In this document: positions 9,321 through 19,300 of the stretch, piece after piece
How the letters are laid out: every line of letters starts with the position of its first letter
How positions within the stretch are numbered: the stretch's first letter is position 1
Source of the DNA: Lachnospiraceae bacterium
GTDB lineage: Bacteria; Bacillota; Clostridia; Lachnospirales; Lachnospiraceae
NCBI GenBank assembly: GCA_017436865.1
Contig: JAFSCH010000063.1
Location: 1-64,000, forward strand
Reading direction: 5' to 3'
Length of the DNA: 64,000 nucleotides
Translations under genes and position numbers: made by a program
The notes under the pieces: generated by a model
Databases searched by the model: none
Told to the model about the DNA's origin: nothing
What the model saw: the letters and a program-made list of their open reading frames with translations, nothing else

Positions 9321-10115
9321 TTATAAATTTTTAGACTTTTCCACACAAGCTCCAATTGCATCCATTACTGCTGCACGAAAGCCTTTTTCCTCGAGCACTT
9401 TTACTGCCTCAATCGTCGTACCTCCTGGCGAACATACCATATCCTTCAAATCAGCTGGATGTTTTCCTGTTTCTAACACCATTTTTGCACTTCCAAGAAC
9501 AGACTGCGCGGCAAATTCATACGCCTGTGCCCTTGGCATTCCCGCAAGCACCGCCGCATCTGCCATAGCTTCAATAAACATAAAAACATACGCCGGTGAA
9601 CTTCCACTAACACCTACTACTGCATCCATAAGATGCTCTGATACTACACTTGCTTTTCCAAAACTATTCATAATGTCAAGGGCAAGCTTCTCATCATCCT
9701 TAGTTGCACTGCAATTCAAGCAAATGGCTGTACATCCCTCTCCGACAAAAGCCGGAGTATTTGGCATACAACGTACTAACCGAATTTGTTTCGCAAATCC
9801 TTCTTCAATCCAAGCAATACTCTTACCTGCCACGATAGAAATCACCAGTTTATCCATCGTCATTTCATCCTTAATCTCTGCAATAACCTCCGGTAAAAAA
9901 ATCGGCTTTACTGCAAAAACAATAATATCTGAATTCTTTACTACATCTTTGTTATCCACATAAGTTACAATTCCAAACTTCTCTTTTGCACAATCTGCGG
10001 TTGCCTGCAGCTTATCGGAACCAATAATATCTTCCTTCGTATACAGTCCCTTGCCCAAAACACCACCAATCATGGCAGTTGCCATATTTCCTAAACCGAT
10101 AAAACCAATCTTCAT
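9321..10115 (-). CDS. proC: Pyrroline-5-carboxylate reductase
   Basis: NAD(P)H-dependent last step of proline synthesis. The N-terminal Rossmann motif is IGFIGLGNMATAMIGG; further marks are FAVKPIFL, the MPNTPAFVGEG loop, and the C-terminal dimerisation helices with PGGTTIEAV. Length (264 aa) is normal. The ATG at 10115 follows AAAAGGAGAGTACAT. It is monocistronic, bounded by terminators on both sides. Confidence 0.96.
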   Translation of the reverse strand: MKIGFIGLGNMATAMIGGVLGKGLYTKEDIIGSDKLQATADCAKEKFGIVTYVDNKDVVKNSDIIVFAVKPIFLPEVIAEIKDEMTMDKLVISIVAGKSIAWIEEGFAKQIRLVRCMPNTPAFVGEGCTAICLNCSATKDDEKLALDIMNSFGKASVVSEHLMDAVVGVSGSSPAYVFMFIEAMADAAVLAGMPRAQAYEFAAQSVLGSAKMVLETGKHPADLKDMVCSPGGTTIEAVKVLEEKGFRAAVMDAIGACVEKSKNL

Positions 10116-10141
10116 ATGTACTCTCCTTTTCCATTTATTGC

Positions 10142-10212
10142 AGAGAATGCCCTGTTATGGCATTCTCTTTCATGCAAAGAAGCTCTTACAGCTTGCTTCC
10201 TAGAGCTTCTTT
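10142..10212 (-). terminator. Two tandem terminator hairpins after the rRNA methyltransferase
   Basis: The first hairpin (10176-10212, AAGAAGCTCT / AGAGCTTCTT) includes the stop codon of the methyltransferase gene; the second (10142-10168, AGAGAATGCC / GGCATTCTCT) has a 10-bp stem. Together they separate that gene from proC. Confidence 0.65.
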
Positions 10213-10988
10213 ACATTATTTCTTTGTTTTGCTGCCTCATACATGAGAATGGATGTTGCGATTGCTGCATTCAAGGACTCCACTTGTCCCTGCATTGGTA
10301 TTTTAATGTACTGTGTTGCACTGTCAGCCGTTTCCTTTTTCAATCCATTTCCTTCATTCCCAATCAAGAAAGCCGTTCCTTTTTTATAATCTGGCACATC
10401 ATAGCATACACTGTCATCAAGATGAGCTGCATATACTGCAATATCTCGCTTTTTTAATTCTTCAATACACTCCAAAATATCATCCACATACAAATATGGC
10501 ACACGATATATTGACCCCATTGTAGCGCGAATAACCTTGGGATTAAAAAGGTCTGCTGTTTCCTTTGTCATAATCACACCATCAATCCCTGCACCCTCTC
10601 CGGTACGAAGAATGGTTCCTAGATTCCCTGGATCCTGCAAATTTTCCAAAATAACCAAAAACGGATTTGGTTTTCCTAGTAATTGTTCCATTTCATAATG
10701 AGGACATTGTAGTACACTTAAGATTCCTTGCGGAGTCTTTGTATCTGACATCTTTTGAAATACCTCGTCCGAAACCACTTCATAAGAATAACTTTGCAAT
10801 TCTTCCCGAAAACTACACTTTGCAAGAAAAGATTCGGAAATATACACTTCTTTAATCCAGCTTTTCGGTGCTTCTAAAAACATTTTAGAGCCTTCTACCA
10901 AAAAGCAATCCTCTTCTCTTCTAAGCTTTGCCTTCTGCCCTAATGCTACGATACGCTTTACTCTGCTATTTGTTGCACTTGTAATCAT
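10200..10988 (-). CDS. SpoU/TrmH-family RNA 2'-O-methyltransferase
   Basis: SAM-dependent methylation of ribose in rRNA or tRNA. The N-terminal substrate-binding domain (LVEGSKMFLEA) is followed by the SPOUT knot with three family motifs: ENLQDPGNLGTILRTGEGAG, FLIGNEGNGL and IPMQGQVESLNAA. RlmB and TsnR-like proteins share this layout, so the exact target is open. I prefer the start at MITSATNSRV (10988), because AAAGG is only two bases from the ATG at 11000. It follows trkA closely and is probably in the trkH-trkA transcript. Confidence 0.9.
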   Translation of the reverse strand: MITSATNSRVKRIVALGQKAKLRREEDCFLVEGSKMFLEAPKSWIKEVYISESFLAKCSFREELQSYSYEVVSDEVFQKMSDTKTPQGILSVLQCPHYEMEQLLGKPNPFLVILENLQDPGNLGTILRTGEGAGIDGVIMTKETADLFNPKVIRATMGSIYRVPYLYVDDILECIEELKKRDIAVYAAHLDDSVCYDVPDYKKGTAFLIGNEGNGLKKETADSATQYIKIPMQGQVESLNAAIATSILMYEAAKQRNNVKKL

Positions 10989-11022
10989 ATTAACTACCAT
11001 GCCTTTCCATTGCCTACAATTA

Positions 11023-11685
11023 TTATTTTTTCTTTTTTGTCAGCAATTTCTCTACTACATCATTCTCCGCCATAATCATTAAATGCTCCTTCTCGTTAAT
11101 CACATAATCTGCGGACGGAAGCATTTTCATTTCTTCATCACCCTGTTTTCTGACACCTAGAATAATAACTTTATGTTTCGCAGAGATATTAGACTCTCTA
11201 ATACTTTTTCCTACCCACTCTGGCAATGGATTTACTTCATACACACCGATATCTCCAGTCAGATTAAAATAATCAAAAATATTATCCAAACTATAACGCT
11301 CTGCCCATTTTTTTGCAATATCCTTTTCCGGATAGATTACCTCATCTGCTCCATTCCTTAACAAAAACTTAGCTTGAATATCTCTTGTTGCTTTGCTCAC
11401 AACACGCTTTGCACCAAGCTCCTTTACCAGACTGGTAATCTCTAAGCTACTTTGAAAATTTGTGCCAATGCATACAAATACAACATCAAAATTCTTAATT
11501 CCAAGGCTCTTCAATACTTCTTCCTTCGTACAGTCACCAATCTTGGTGCTTGTAGCATAAGGTACCATATCTTCTACCTTTTCCTCATTTTCATCAATAA
11601 TCATAACGTCATGTCCGTTCTCCAAAAAATCCTGTGCTAAATGATGTCCAAAACGTCCCATACCAATAATCAAAATCGATTTCAT
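11023..11685 (-). CDS. K+ uptake system regulatory subunit (KtrA/TrkA-type)
   Basis: Cytosolic RCK protein that gates the partner potassium channel by nucleotide binding. The N-terminal Rossmann RCK_N domain opens with ILIIGMGRFGHHLAQ; an RCK_C domain (about residues 135-215) follows. The 220-aa, single-RCK form fits KtrA rather than the duplicated TrkA. It starts 13 bp after trkH and forms the trkH-trkA operon. RCK_C domains of this type are often c-di-AMP targets, which is inference here. Confidence 0.93.
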   Translation of the reverse strand: MKSILIIGMGRFGHHLAQDFLENGHDVMIIDENEEKVEDMVPYATSTKIGDCTKEEVLKSLGIKNFDVVFVCIGTNFQSSLEITSLVKELGAKRVVSKATRDIQAKFLLRNGADEVIYPEKDIAKKWAERYSLDNIFDYFNLTGDIGVYEVNPLPEWVGKSIRESNISAKHKVIILGVRKQGDEEMKMLPSADYVINEKEHLMIMAENDVVEKLLTKKKK

Positions 11686-11697
11686 ATTTCTCCCTCT

Positions 11698-13044
11698 CTA
11701 TCCTACAATAATCTTTTCCTGTGGCTGTCTTACACTATTCGTTGTGTTTTTTTGTGCAAACACAAGCGCAAAGGACAAACTGCCTAATCGTCCACAATAC
11801 ATCAATATCATAATAAGTATTCTTGCTATCACATTCAACTCTCTTGTAATTCCTGTTGTCATACCTACCGTATTAATTGCTGACAGCACCTCAAACATAA
11901 CATCTGTTCCCGAAAGAAGTGGTTGCATTGCCATAATTATCATTGCAACAATAAGTGACAAAACCAAATTAATCATAACAACCGCATTTGCTTTTTTTAC
12001 GACATCTGCTGTCAATCGTCTACCAAACAGATTAATGTCCTCATGGCTACGAACCATAGCAATGGCATAACAAACAAGTACAACGATTGTTGTTGTCTTA
12101 GCACCACCCGCCGTAGAGCCCGGGCTACCACCAATAAACATCAAAACCATAGACAGAAGCTTACCTGCTTCCGACAATGCTGCGGTATCTACTGTATTAA
12201 ATCCCGCCGTTCGCGGGGTTACAGAGCTAAATGCTGCACCTAACATCTTTTCCAGCAAAGTCATATCACGAAGAGTGTTATTATATTCAAAAATAAAAAA
12301 CAAAATTGTGGTAACAATCGTTATTATAACAGTCGTTACTATAACAATTTTTGAATGAAGAAGATACTTCTTAAAATGCCATTTGTTCCGCTGTATATCA
12401 TCCCATACTATAAAACCTATACCGCCGATAAGAATCAATAACATGACTACCACATTCACAACAACATCACCCTCAAAGGCAACCAGAGAAGAATATTCTC
12501 CTTCAATCCCCATAAGATCAAACCCAGCATTGCAAAAAGCTGAAATAGAATGAAAAAAGGAATAATAAATACCTCTTCTTACTCCAAATCTTGGAATAAA
12601 TCTTGTAGCGAGCAATATTGCACCGATTCCTTCTATTATAAAAGTTCCTTGTACGATTTTCTTAACAAGTCTAACAACACCTGCTGTTTCCATTGTATTT
12701 ACGCTTTCATGAATAGATTCTCTCTCTTGCAGACCTATTTTTTTCTTTAATAGAACCGAAATATACACTCCGACCGTCATAAATCCTAGTCCGCCAAGTT
12801 GTATCATCGTAATGATAACTATTTGTCCGAAAATGGACCAATTCTGATAAGTATCTGCTACCACCAGTCCTGTTACACAAGTGGCCGAAGTCGCTGTAAA
12901 TAGGGATTCAATAAAGTCTACTTCTCCTGTCCTTGTAGCAATCGGAAGTGTCAACAAAAGAGCCCCCACAAAAATAATTAATGCAAACCCTAATGCAATG
13001 CTTCGCGTGGTAGACTGTTTCTTTTTCACTTTTTCTTTTTTCAT
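11698..13044 (-). CDS. Potassium uptake channel subunit TrkH/KtrB
   Basis: Integral membrane protein with the four-repeat M1-P-M2 fold of the Trk/Ktr family. The filter-type segments are visible as ATSATCVTGL, ISAFCNAGFDL, VTPRTAGFNTVD and INTVGMTTG. Length (448 aa) and the downstream RCK gene support the Ktr type, which usually couples K+ uptake to Na+. A basic N-terminus (KKEKVKKKQ) precedes the first helix. Confidence 0.94.
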   Translation of the reverse strand: MKKEKVKKKQSTTRSIALGFALIIFVGALLLTLPIATRTGEVDFIESLFTATSATCVTGLVVADTYQNWSIFGQIVIITMIQLGGLGFMTVGVYISVLLKKKIGLQERESIHESVNTMETAGVVRLVKKIVQGTFIIEGIGAILLATRFIPRFGVRRGIYYSFFHSISAFCNAGFDLMGIEGEYSSLVAFEGDVVVNVVVMLLILIGGIGFIVWDDIQRNKWHFKKYLLHSKIVIVTTVIITIVTTILFFIFEYNNTLRDMTLLEKMLGAAFSSVTPRTAGFNTVDTAALSEAGKLLSMVLMFIGGSPGSTAGGAKTTTIVVLVCYAIAMVRSHEDINLFGRRLTADVVKKANAVVMINLVLSLIVAMIIMAMQPLLSGTDVMFEVLSAINTVGMTTGITRELNVIARILIMILMYCGRLGSLSFALVFAQKNTTNSVRQPQEKIIVG

Positions 13045-13123
13045 ATACTCTCTCCTAAATCACTTATGCTCTCTAAAGTAATAAAGTCTCATTTCAGCAT
13101 AGTATATCATATCTAAATATAAA

Positions 13124-13151
13124 AAGGAATGCAATTCCTACTGCATCCCTT
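13124..13151 (-). terminator. Terminator after the first chemoreceptor gene
   Basis: AAGGGATGCA / TGCATTCCTT stem with one wobble, followed by TTTTT on the minus strand. Confidence 0.7.
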
Positions 13152-13200
13152 TTGTTCCTATTATTCTGTTACCGTTTGCTCCGTTCCTGTAACATTATTC

Positions 13201-14679
13201 TTATTTCTGTTTTAATTCTTCCGCGTCCTGATTTAATTCATCAACTAATGACCTTACCTTATATACTGCTTTGTTATTCATCTCACAAGTTTCTAATGTA
13301 CTACTAACTTCTGCCGTAATTTCCTGCGTTACAGCTGTAATATTAGAAATATTATCAACAACAAGTTTATTTGCTTCTTCTACTGTCTGAACAACACCTT
13401 GTAATTGTTGTATCTGATTAATAATATCCGTTGTATTATCGTTAATAGCCTCAAAGCTCTTAGCATTTTCTTCTACTAATCCACTTTGTGTATAACTGCT
13501 TTCTATCAACTTCTCTACAGAACGATTCACTCGCTCTAAGGATTCTCTTATTCCTGCTATAAGTTGTGTAATTTTGCTTGTTGCATCTTCCGTCTGGCCT
13601 GCAAGATTTGTAATCTCTGATGCCACAACGGCAAACCCTTTACCAGCTTCACCAGCTCTTGCTGCCTCAATACTTGCATTTAATGCTAATAACTCTGTTT
13701 GGGAGGCCACCTCATTAATCAAATCTATAATACTTCCCATTTGTTCTGATTTCTGATGTAATTCCTTCATTTCATCTGCTACCAGACTATTTAGCTTCTG
13801 TGAATCATCCACATGTTTTAAAAGTGTTGTCATAATTGCCTGACCATTTTTCAAGTTATCCTGCGAATTAACTGCACTATCAAACACCGCTTTTGTTCCT
13901 TTTCCAACCTCCTGCACATGTTCGTCAATCTCATCCGTATGCTTTTGCTGTGTTGTAACAGCTTCCACTGCTGTGCTTGCACCACCTGATAAGTTCTCCA
14001 TAGCATTTCTAGTTGCCTCTATCGAATCATGTAAATAATCTGTTTCATTCGTAACCTGTTCTATTTTTTCTGTCATAGAACCTGTTACCAGCATAATCTT
14101 TTCCAATAAACTCGCCGTTTGTTCCTTTTCCTCTCTTGCCCTTACAACATTTGCTTCATTAATTTGATTAATCTTATTTAACGCCAAAATCGCAAATACA
14201 ACAGAAAGTGCAAGACATGCTAACACAATCTCAAACTCCGTTACATCCTCTGTAGTTATTAATCCCCTGTTCATATTCCAAACAAAACGAATCACATTTA
14301 CCACAATGCCAAATATACCTAACGAACTCAAGATTTTTCTATCCATAAATACCATTAATATAACAAAAATAACAATAACATAACAGAACGTAATCGTTGT
14401 CACTGAAGTAAGCATAATATAACTATACAACACTGCAAATCCGATACTAATAATATATCTGATTGCCAACGCATCCTTTTTCTTTAGATATACCAAACAT
14501 GTCAAAATCATGGGCAATATACATAAAACAAAAACTATGAGATAAGAACCTATTGTTCTGCTCCCTTTAAAAACCTCTATTATGTATGCCAACGCAAGAA
14601 TTATATCCATAATAGAAGATCCTATAACCGCTACTTTATTTCTACTTTGATCTGCGACACTCTTATTGGTAAAATCCAT
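13201..14679 (-). CDS. Methyl-accepting chemotaxis protein, polytopic membrane type
   Basis: Chemoreceptor signalling to CheA/CheW. The N-terminal 200 residues hold about six hydrophobic helices with short loops and no large extracellular sensor, so the ligand may be sensed in the membrane. The cytoplasmic signalling hairpin is diagnostic: [33 protein letters not shown] (described in parts: [10 protein letters not shown] core). The start is taken at MDFTNKSV (14679). No che genes are in the window. One of four receptors here, implying a motile organism. Confidence 0.92.
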   Translation of the reverse strand: MDFTNKSVADQSRNKVAVIGSSIMDIILALAYIIEVFKGSRTIGSYLIVFVLCILPMILTCLVYLKKKDALAIRYIISIGFAVLYSYIMLTSVTTITFCYVIVIFVILMVFMDRKILSSLGIFGIVVNVIRFVWNMNRGLITTEDVTEFEIVLACLALSVVFAILALNKINQINEANVVRAREEKEQTASLLEKIMLVTGSMTEKIEQVTNETDYLHDSIEATRNAMENLSGGASTAVEAVTTQQKHTDEIDEHVQEVGKGTKAVFDSAVNSQDNLKNGQAIMTTLLKHVDDSQKLNSLVADEMKELHQKSEQMGSIIDLINEVASQTELLALNASIEAARAGEAGKGFAVVASEITNLAGQTEDATSKITQLIAGIRESLERVNRSVEKLIESSYTQSGLVEENAKSFEAINDNTTDIINQIQQLQGVVQTVEEANKLVVDNISNITAVTQEITAEVSSTLETCEMNNKAVYKVRSLVDELNQDAEELKQK

Positions 14680-14815
14680 ACAAATAACCATACCTTTCTT
14701 TTTCTAACTCTTATAATTTATTGTATCATTTGTCTGTTTTTTTCACAAGATGCGTATTTATTTTCAACATTCATTTCAAATGTGTTGTTTTTTAGAACAA
14801 ATAGTACGTACCAGC

Positions 14816-14884
14816 GCACGCACTTTGGCAAGAATTTCTTACGAAATTCTTGTCTAACTGCCACTACGCTACAGCACTTTCCTA
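14816..14884. repeat. REP-like element: palindrome plus CACTACGCTACAGCA box
   Basis: The perfect palindromic stem CAAGAATTTC / GAAATTCTTG with a 4-base loop (14829-14852) adjoins the box CCACTACGCTACAGCA (14861-14876). The box recurs at about 42853 and 47782, each time just beyond a minus-strand terminator. Confidence 0.5.
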
Positions 14885-14896
14885 TAAAGTAAAAAA

Positions 14897-14921
14897 AGAA
14901 GGCAGATTTCTTCTACCTTCT
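14897..14921 (-). terminator. Terminator after pfkA
   Basis: AGAAGG / CCTTCT stem followed by seven T on the minus strand, 15 bp after the pfkA stop codon. Confidence 0.75.
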
Positions 14922-14936
14922 TATACATATTAGTTA

Positions 14937-15911
14937 TTATCTTGACAACTTCTTGCAAATATCAAACTGATATTCATCAATACCCTTAGTCATATTTAAA
15001 GCTTCTTCAATATCATAATCAACAAACTTACTATGCTTATAAGCTACTACTCTGTTAGACTTTCCTGCACAAAGAATATCTGCTGCATAAGCACCCATGA
15101 TAGAAGCATAGAAACGGTCCTTACAAGTTGGACGACCACCTCTTTGCAAATAACCTAAAATAGTCGCTCTAGTCTCAATTCCAGTAGCTGCTTCAATTCT
15201 CTTAGCCATAGAAACAGAATGTCCTATACCTTCCGCATTAACAATAATATGATGTGTCTTACCACGTTTTCTGCTAGCAATAATATTGTTAATCAGTTCC
15301 TGTTCATTGTAATCATACTTCTCTGGAAGAAGAATATCCTCTGCACCAGTTGCAACACCTGTCCAAAGAGCAATGTATCCTGCATCACGTCCCATAACCT
15401 CAATAATAGAACATCTTTCATGAGAAGAAGAAGTATCTCTTACTTTATCAATTGCTTCCATTGCTGTATTAATTGCTGTATCAAATCCAATTGTATACTC
15501 TGTACAAGCAATATCAAGATCAATCGTTCCCGGAATACCAACCGTATTAATACCATTTCTTGCAAGAACCTGTGCTCCACGGTATGAACCATCACCACCA
15601 ATTACAACAAGTCCGTCAATACCATGTTTACGGCAAATATCAGCTGCATGTGCTTGCACCTCAGGATCCTTCATCTCAAGACAACGTGCTGTACCTAAAA
15701 TAGTACCGCCTGTCTGAATAATATCTGCAACACTAGGTGCATCCATATCTTCTATTTCTTCATTGAGAAGTCCTGCATAACCTCTCTTAATTCCCTTTAC
15801 ACGAACTCCGTTGGAGAGAGCCTTTCTTACCACTGCACGAATCGCAGCATTCATACCAGGTGCGTCTCCACCACTTGTTAAAACAGCAATTGTTTTTATC
15901 TCTTTGGCCAT
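14937..15911 (-). CDS. pfkA: ATP-dependent 6-phosphofructokinase
   Basis: Commits fructose 6-phosphate to glycolysis. Motifs: SGGDAPGMNAAIR, GGDGSYRGA and IPGTIDLDI. Gly in GGDGS and in PGTID are features of ATP- rather than pyrophosphate-dependent enzymes. The catalytic loop reads TIDLD where most bacterial PFKs have TIDND; both Asp residues are kept, so activity is expected. Length (324 aa) is standard. The start follows a strong AGGAGGTATTATC. It lies downstream of dnaE, a common Firmicutes order, but a repeat-rich 400-bp gap separates them. Confidence 0.96.
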   Translation of the reverse strand: MAKEIKTIAVLTSGGDAPGMNAAIRAVVRKALSNGVRVKGIKRGYAGLLNEEIEDMDAPSVADIIQTGGTILGTARCLEMKDPEVQAHAADICRKHGIDGLVVIGGDGSYRGAQVLARNGINTVGIPGTIDLDIACTEYTIGFDTAINTAMEAIDKVRDTSSSHERCSIIEVMGRDAGYIALWTGVATGAEDILLPEKYDYNEQELINNIIASRKRGKTHHIIVNAEGIGHSVSMAKRIEAATGIETRATILGYLQRGGRPTCKDRFYASIMGAYAADILCAGKSNRVVAYKHSKFVDYDIEEALNMTKGIDEYQFDICKKLSR

Positions 15912-15943
15912 GATAATACCTCCTATATGTAAACATACATATT

Positions 15944-15981
15944 ATAACTATTCCATAACTATTACGTTCCTTCATAGTTAT
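15944..15981. promoter_or_regulatory. Cluster of ATAACTAT boxes before pfkA
   Basis: Two direct copies of ATAACTAT (15944-15951, 15955-15962) and one inverted copy (15974-15981) lie 35-70 bp before the pfkA start, over a TATAAT-like sequence. The spacing suggests a regulator site, but no regulator can be named. Confidence 0.35.
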
Positions 15982-16108
15982 ATGCACTTTCCTAGCGAAC
16001 AATTACCCAAATCCATATATAATTGTTCCTAAGCGCGAAAACTCAATTTACACTATTTTAATCCATTTTAAGCAAGATTACAACTCCCTTTTGATAATTT
16101 TTTATCAG
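15982..16108. other. Intergenic stretch between pfkA control region and repeats
   Basis: No ORF, hairpin terminator or promoter with good matches was seen in this AT-rich interval. Confidence 0.4.
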
Positions 16109-16242
16109 AGTAAGCCATGCAAAAAAAGAGAGGTGCAATTCGTGCAAGTTCACTTGCTAAGAATTGGACATTTCTTTTTTTATAGGGCGCACGCCCTAAG
16201 TGAGAAATTACGCAGTAATTTCGAACTTATGCATGGCTTACT
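16109..16242. repeat. 134-bp element with 13-bp perfect inverted ends
   Basis: The ends AGTAAGCCATGCA (16109-16121) and TGCATGGCTTACT (16230-16242) are exact inverted repeats. Inside are the small palindromes GGGCG-CA-CGCCC and AAATTAC-GCA-GTAATTT plus one copy of the 54-bp repeat. No obvious target-site duplication. It could be a MITE-like element or a processed hairpin cluster. Confidence 0.55.
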
Positions 16243-16320
16243 ATACCACATAGCAATAAGACACCGTTCGTGCAAGTTCACTTGCTAAGAATTGGACATT
16301 TCTTTTTTTATAGAGCGCAC
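16139..16320. repeat. Two 54-bp direct repeats, period 128 bp
   Basis: Positions 16139-16192 and 16267-16320 are identical except for one G/A change. Each contains GCAAG-TGAA-CTTGC-type pairing and an A/T run. The second copy abuts the dnaE stop codon, so the first probably arose by duplication of the dnaE 3' untranslated region. Confidence 0.75.
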
Positions 16321-19300
16321 TTAACACACCACTCTTACATTCTCTTGTCCCAACATCACCCTAAGCACATCAAGCACCTCACTATCCGCATGAATATTGC
16401 GATTCGGTGGAAGCTGCTTCATTTGCTTTGTATCTTCCAAATAAATGATAATGCTATCTTTTCCCTCAGATTCTGCAATTGCCATAAAAAGCTCCTGTTC
16501 ACGCTTCGTATATTCATCTACATTCGGAAACTTCAGCCAGACTTTGCGTGGAATCTCATCAAAAGACGTAATCTTCTCACATATCAGTTTACCATCTCTC
16601 TCATCCTCTGCTGCCACACGCCCTTGAATAAATACCTTGCCTTCTTCTGTCAGCTTATAAGAATACTTCTCATAGTTATTCGGAAATACAATAACCTCTA
16701 CACTTCCAACAAGATCCTCTACCGTAAGAAATGCCATAATCTTGTCATGCTTCGTATACTTAATCTTTTTATCCATAATCATGCCACCAATCGTAACCGT
16801 GCTGCCATCATTTAACGCAATTACCCCTGTCTCATCATTCAGATAAAAATCAGAGGTCTTCGCCGTAATATATTTATTCCACAAAGACTGATACTCCTCC
16901 ATCGGATGTCCACTGACATAGAAGCCAAGAACCTCTTTTTCAAAGCTAAGAAGAAGCTCCTTAGTATACTCACCGACATTTGGCATCTTAATCTCAAGCT
17001 CTTCCTTCTCCTCTTCTGCCACGATATCAAATAAGGACATCTGTCCCTGCATGGTACTCTTTTTTCCATGCTGAATGCTGTCAAGAATCTGAGAATAAAC
17101 ACTCATAAGCTGCTTCCTCGTCGCACCAAAGCTGTCAAAGGCTCCAGCCTTAATGAAATGCTCCAACGCTCGCTTATTGACATCATATTCCGATGTTCTC
17201 TCCATAAATTCCTTCAGACTCACATAAATACCATGCTCTTCACGTTCCTTCACAATCGCATCAATAACCGGTCTTCCGATATTTTTAATGGCGGTAAGTG
17301 CATAACGAATCGCATTGCCTGATACGGAAAAGCCTGCTTCACCTTCATTGATATCCGGCGGAAGGATCTCAATCCCCATACTCTTACAGGTCATGATGTA
17401 TTCCGATACCTTGGTTGAATTATCAATAACCGAGGTTAATAACGCAGCCATAAATTCAACCGGATAGTAGTATTTCAAATATGCCGTCTGATAAGAAACC
17501 ACTGCATAGCATGCCGCATGCGACTTATTAAATGCATACTTTGCAAAGTCCATCATCGTGCCATAAATTTGCTCAGCAATCTCTGGTGCGATGCCATTTG
17601 AAGCACAGCCCGGAACACCCTCTTCTTCGTTTCCATGTACGAAGTTCTTGCGCTCCTGCTCCATAACGTAAGCCTTTTTCTTACTCATGGCACGACGAAC
17701 CAAGTCACTTCGTCCCATCGTGTAGCCACCAAGGTCACGTACAATCTGCATAACCTGCTCCTGATACACGATACAGCCATAGGTCGGCTGCAAAATATGC
17801 TCAAGCTGTGGCGTTGCATAGGTTACCTGATTCGGATTGTTTTTACCCTTAATATAGCTTGGGATAAAGTCCATCGGACCCGGACGATATAGAGAAATAC
17901 CTGCAATTACATCCTCTAGACTTTGTGGTTTTAGCTCCTTCATAAAATTCTTCATACCTTGACTTTCCAACTGGAAAACACCATCTGTTTTTCCTGTTCC
18001 AAGAGAAGCAAGAACCTTTTTATCATCAAAATCAATATGGTCTACATCAATGAAAATACCATTTGTCTTTTCTATGTTTTTTACGGCATTTTTAATAACG
18101 GTCAGAGTACGAAGACCTAGGAAGTCCATCTTCAAAAGTCCAAGCTCTTCTATCGTTGTCATCGTAAACTGTGTCGTTATCGAACCGTCACTGCCTCTTG
18201 ACAATGGTACAAATTCATCCGCCGGCTTCTGACAGATAACAACTCCTGCCGCATGCATAGAAGTATGACGAGGCAATCCCTCCAATCGCTTACACATATC
18301 AATCAGATAATGCACCTGCTCGTCCTGCTCATAAAGCTTACGAAGTTCTGGATTAATATCTAGTGCCCTATCAAGAGTAATATTCAATTCATTCGGAATC
18401 ATCTTGGAAATACTGTCTGCAAAATTATAAGGCAAATCTAATACTCTTGCCACATCTCGGATAACACCTTTTGCCGCAAGCGTACCAAACGTTACAATCT
18501 GTACTACCTTGTCCTGACCGTATTTCTCTCCTACATAGTCAATAACCTCCTGTCTTCTCTCATAACAGAAGTCAATATCAATATCGGGCATGGATACTCG
18601 TTCCGGATTCAGGAAGCGCTCAAAGAGCAGACTATAACGAATCGGGTCAATGTTCGTGATGTGCAGACAATACGAAACAATACTTCCTGCCGCACTTCCT
18701 CGTCCCGGTCCTACCGGAATATCGTGATTTCTTGCCCAATTGATAAAATCCCATACAATAAGGAAGTAATCCACATAGCCCATGGTCTTGATAACATCAA
18801 GCTCATAACGAAGCTTTTCTGCCAGCGTTCCGTCATCTTCCGGATAGCGCTCAGCTAAACCATCAAAACATAGCTTATTGAGATAACTCCATGAATCATA
18901 TCCTACCGGCACATCGAACTTTGGCAACTTGGTTACTCCAAACTCAATATCTACATTGCATCGGTCAGCAATTCTTGCAGTATTATCAATCGCTTCCTGC
19001 GCATATGGAAAGAGTGTACGCATCTCCATTTCGCTTTTCACATAATATTGCCCGCCATCATAACGCATTCTATCTACATCTGTTACCTTTTTACCTGTCT
19101 GCAGGCACAACAATAAATCATGCGGTTCTGCGTCCTCTGCATAAGTATAGTGAATATCATTCGTTGCCACAAGCGGAATCATAAGTTCCTTACTCATGCG
19201 GAACAATGCCTGATTTACCGTCTTTTGTTCTGGTATTCCATGGTCTTGTAGCTCAAGGAAATAGTTTCCTTTTCCAAAACATGCTTCATATTTTAAAGCA

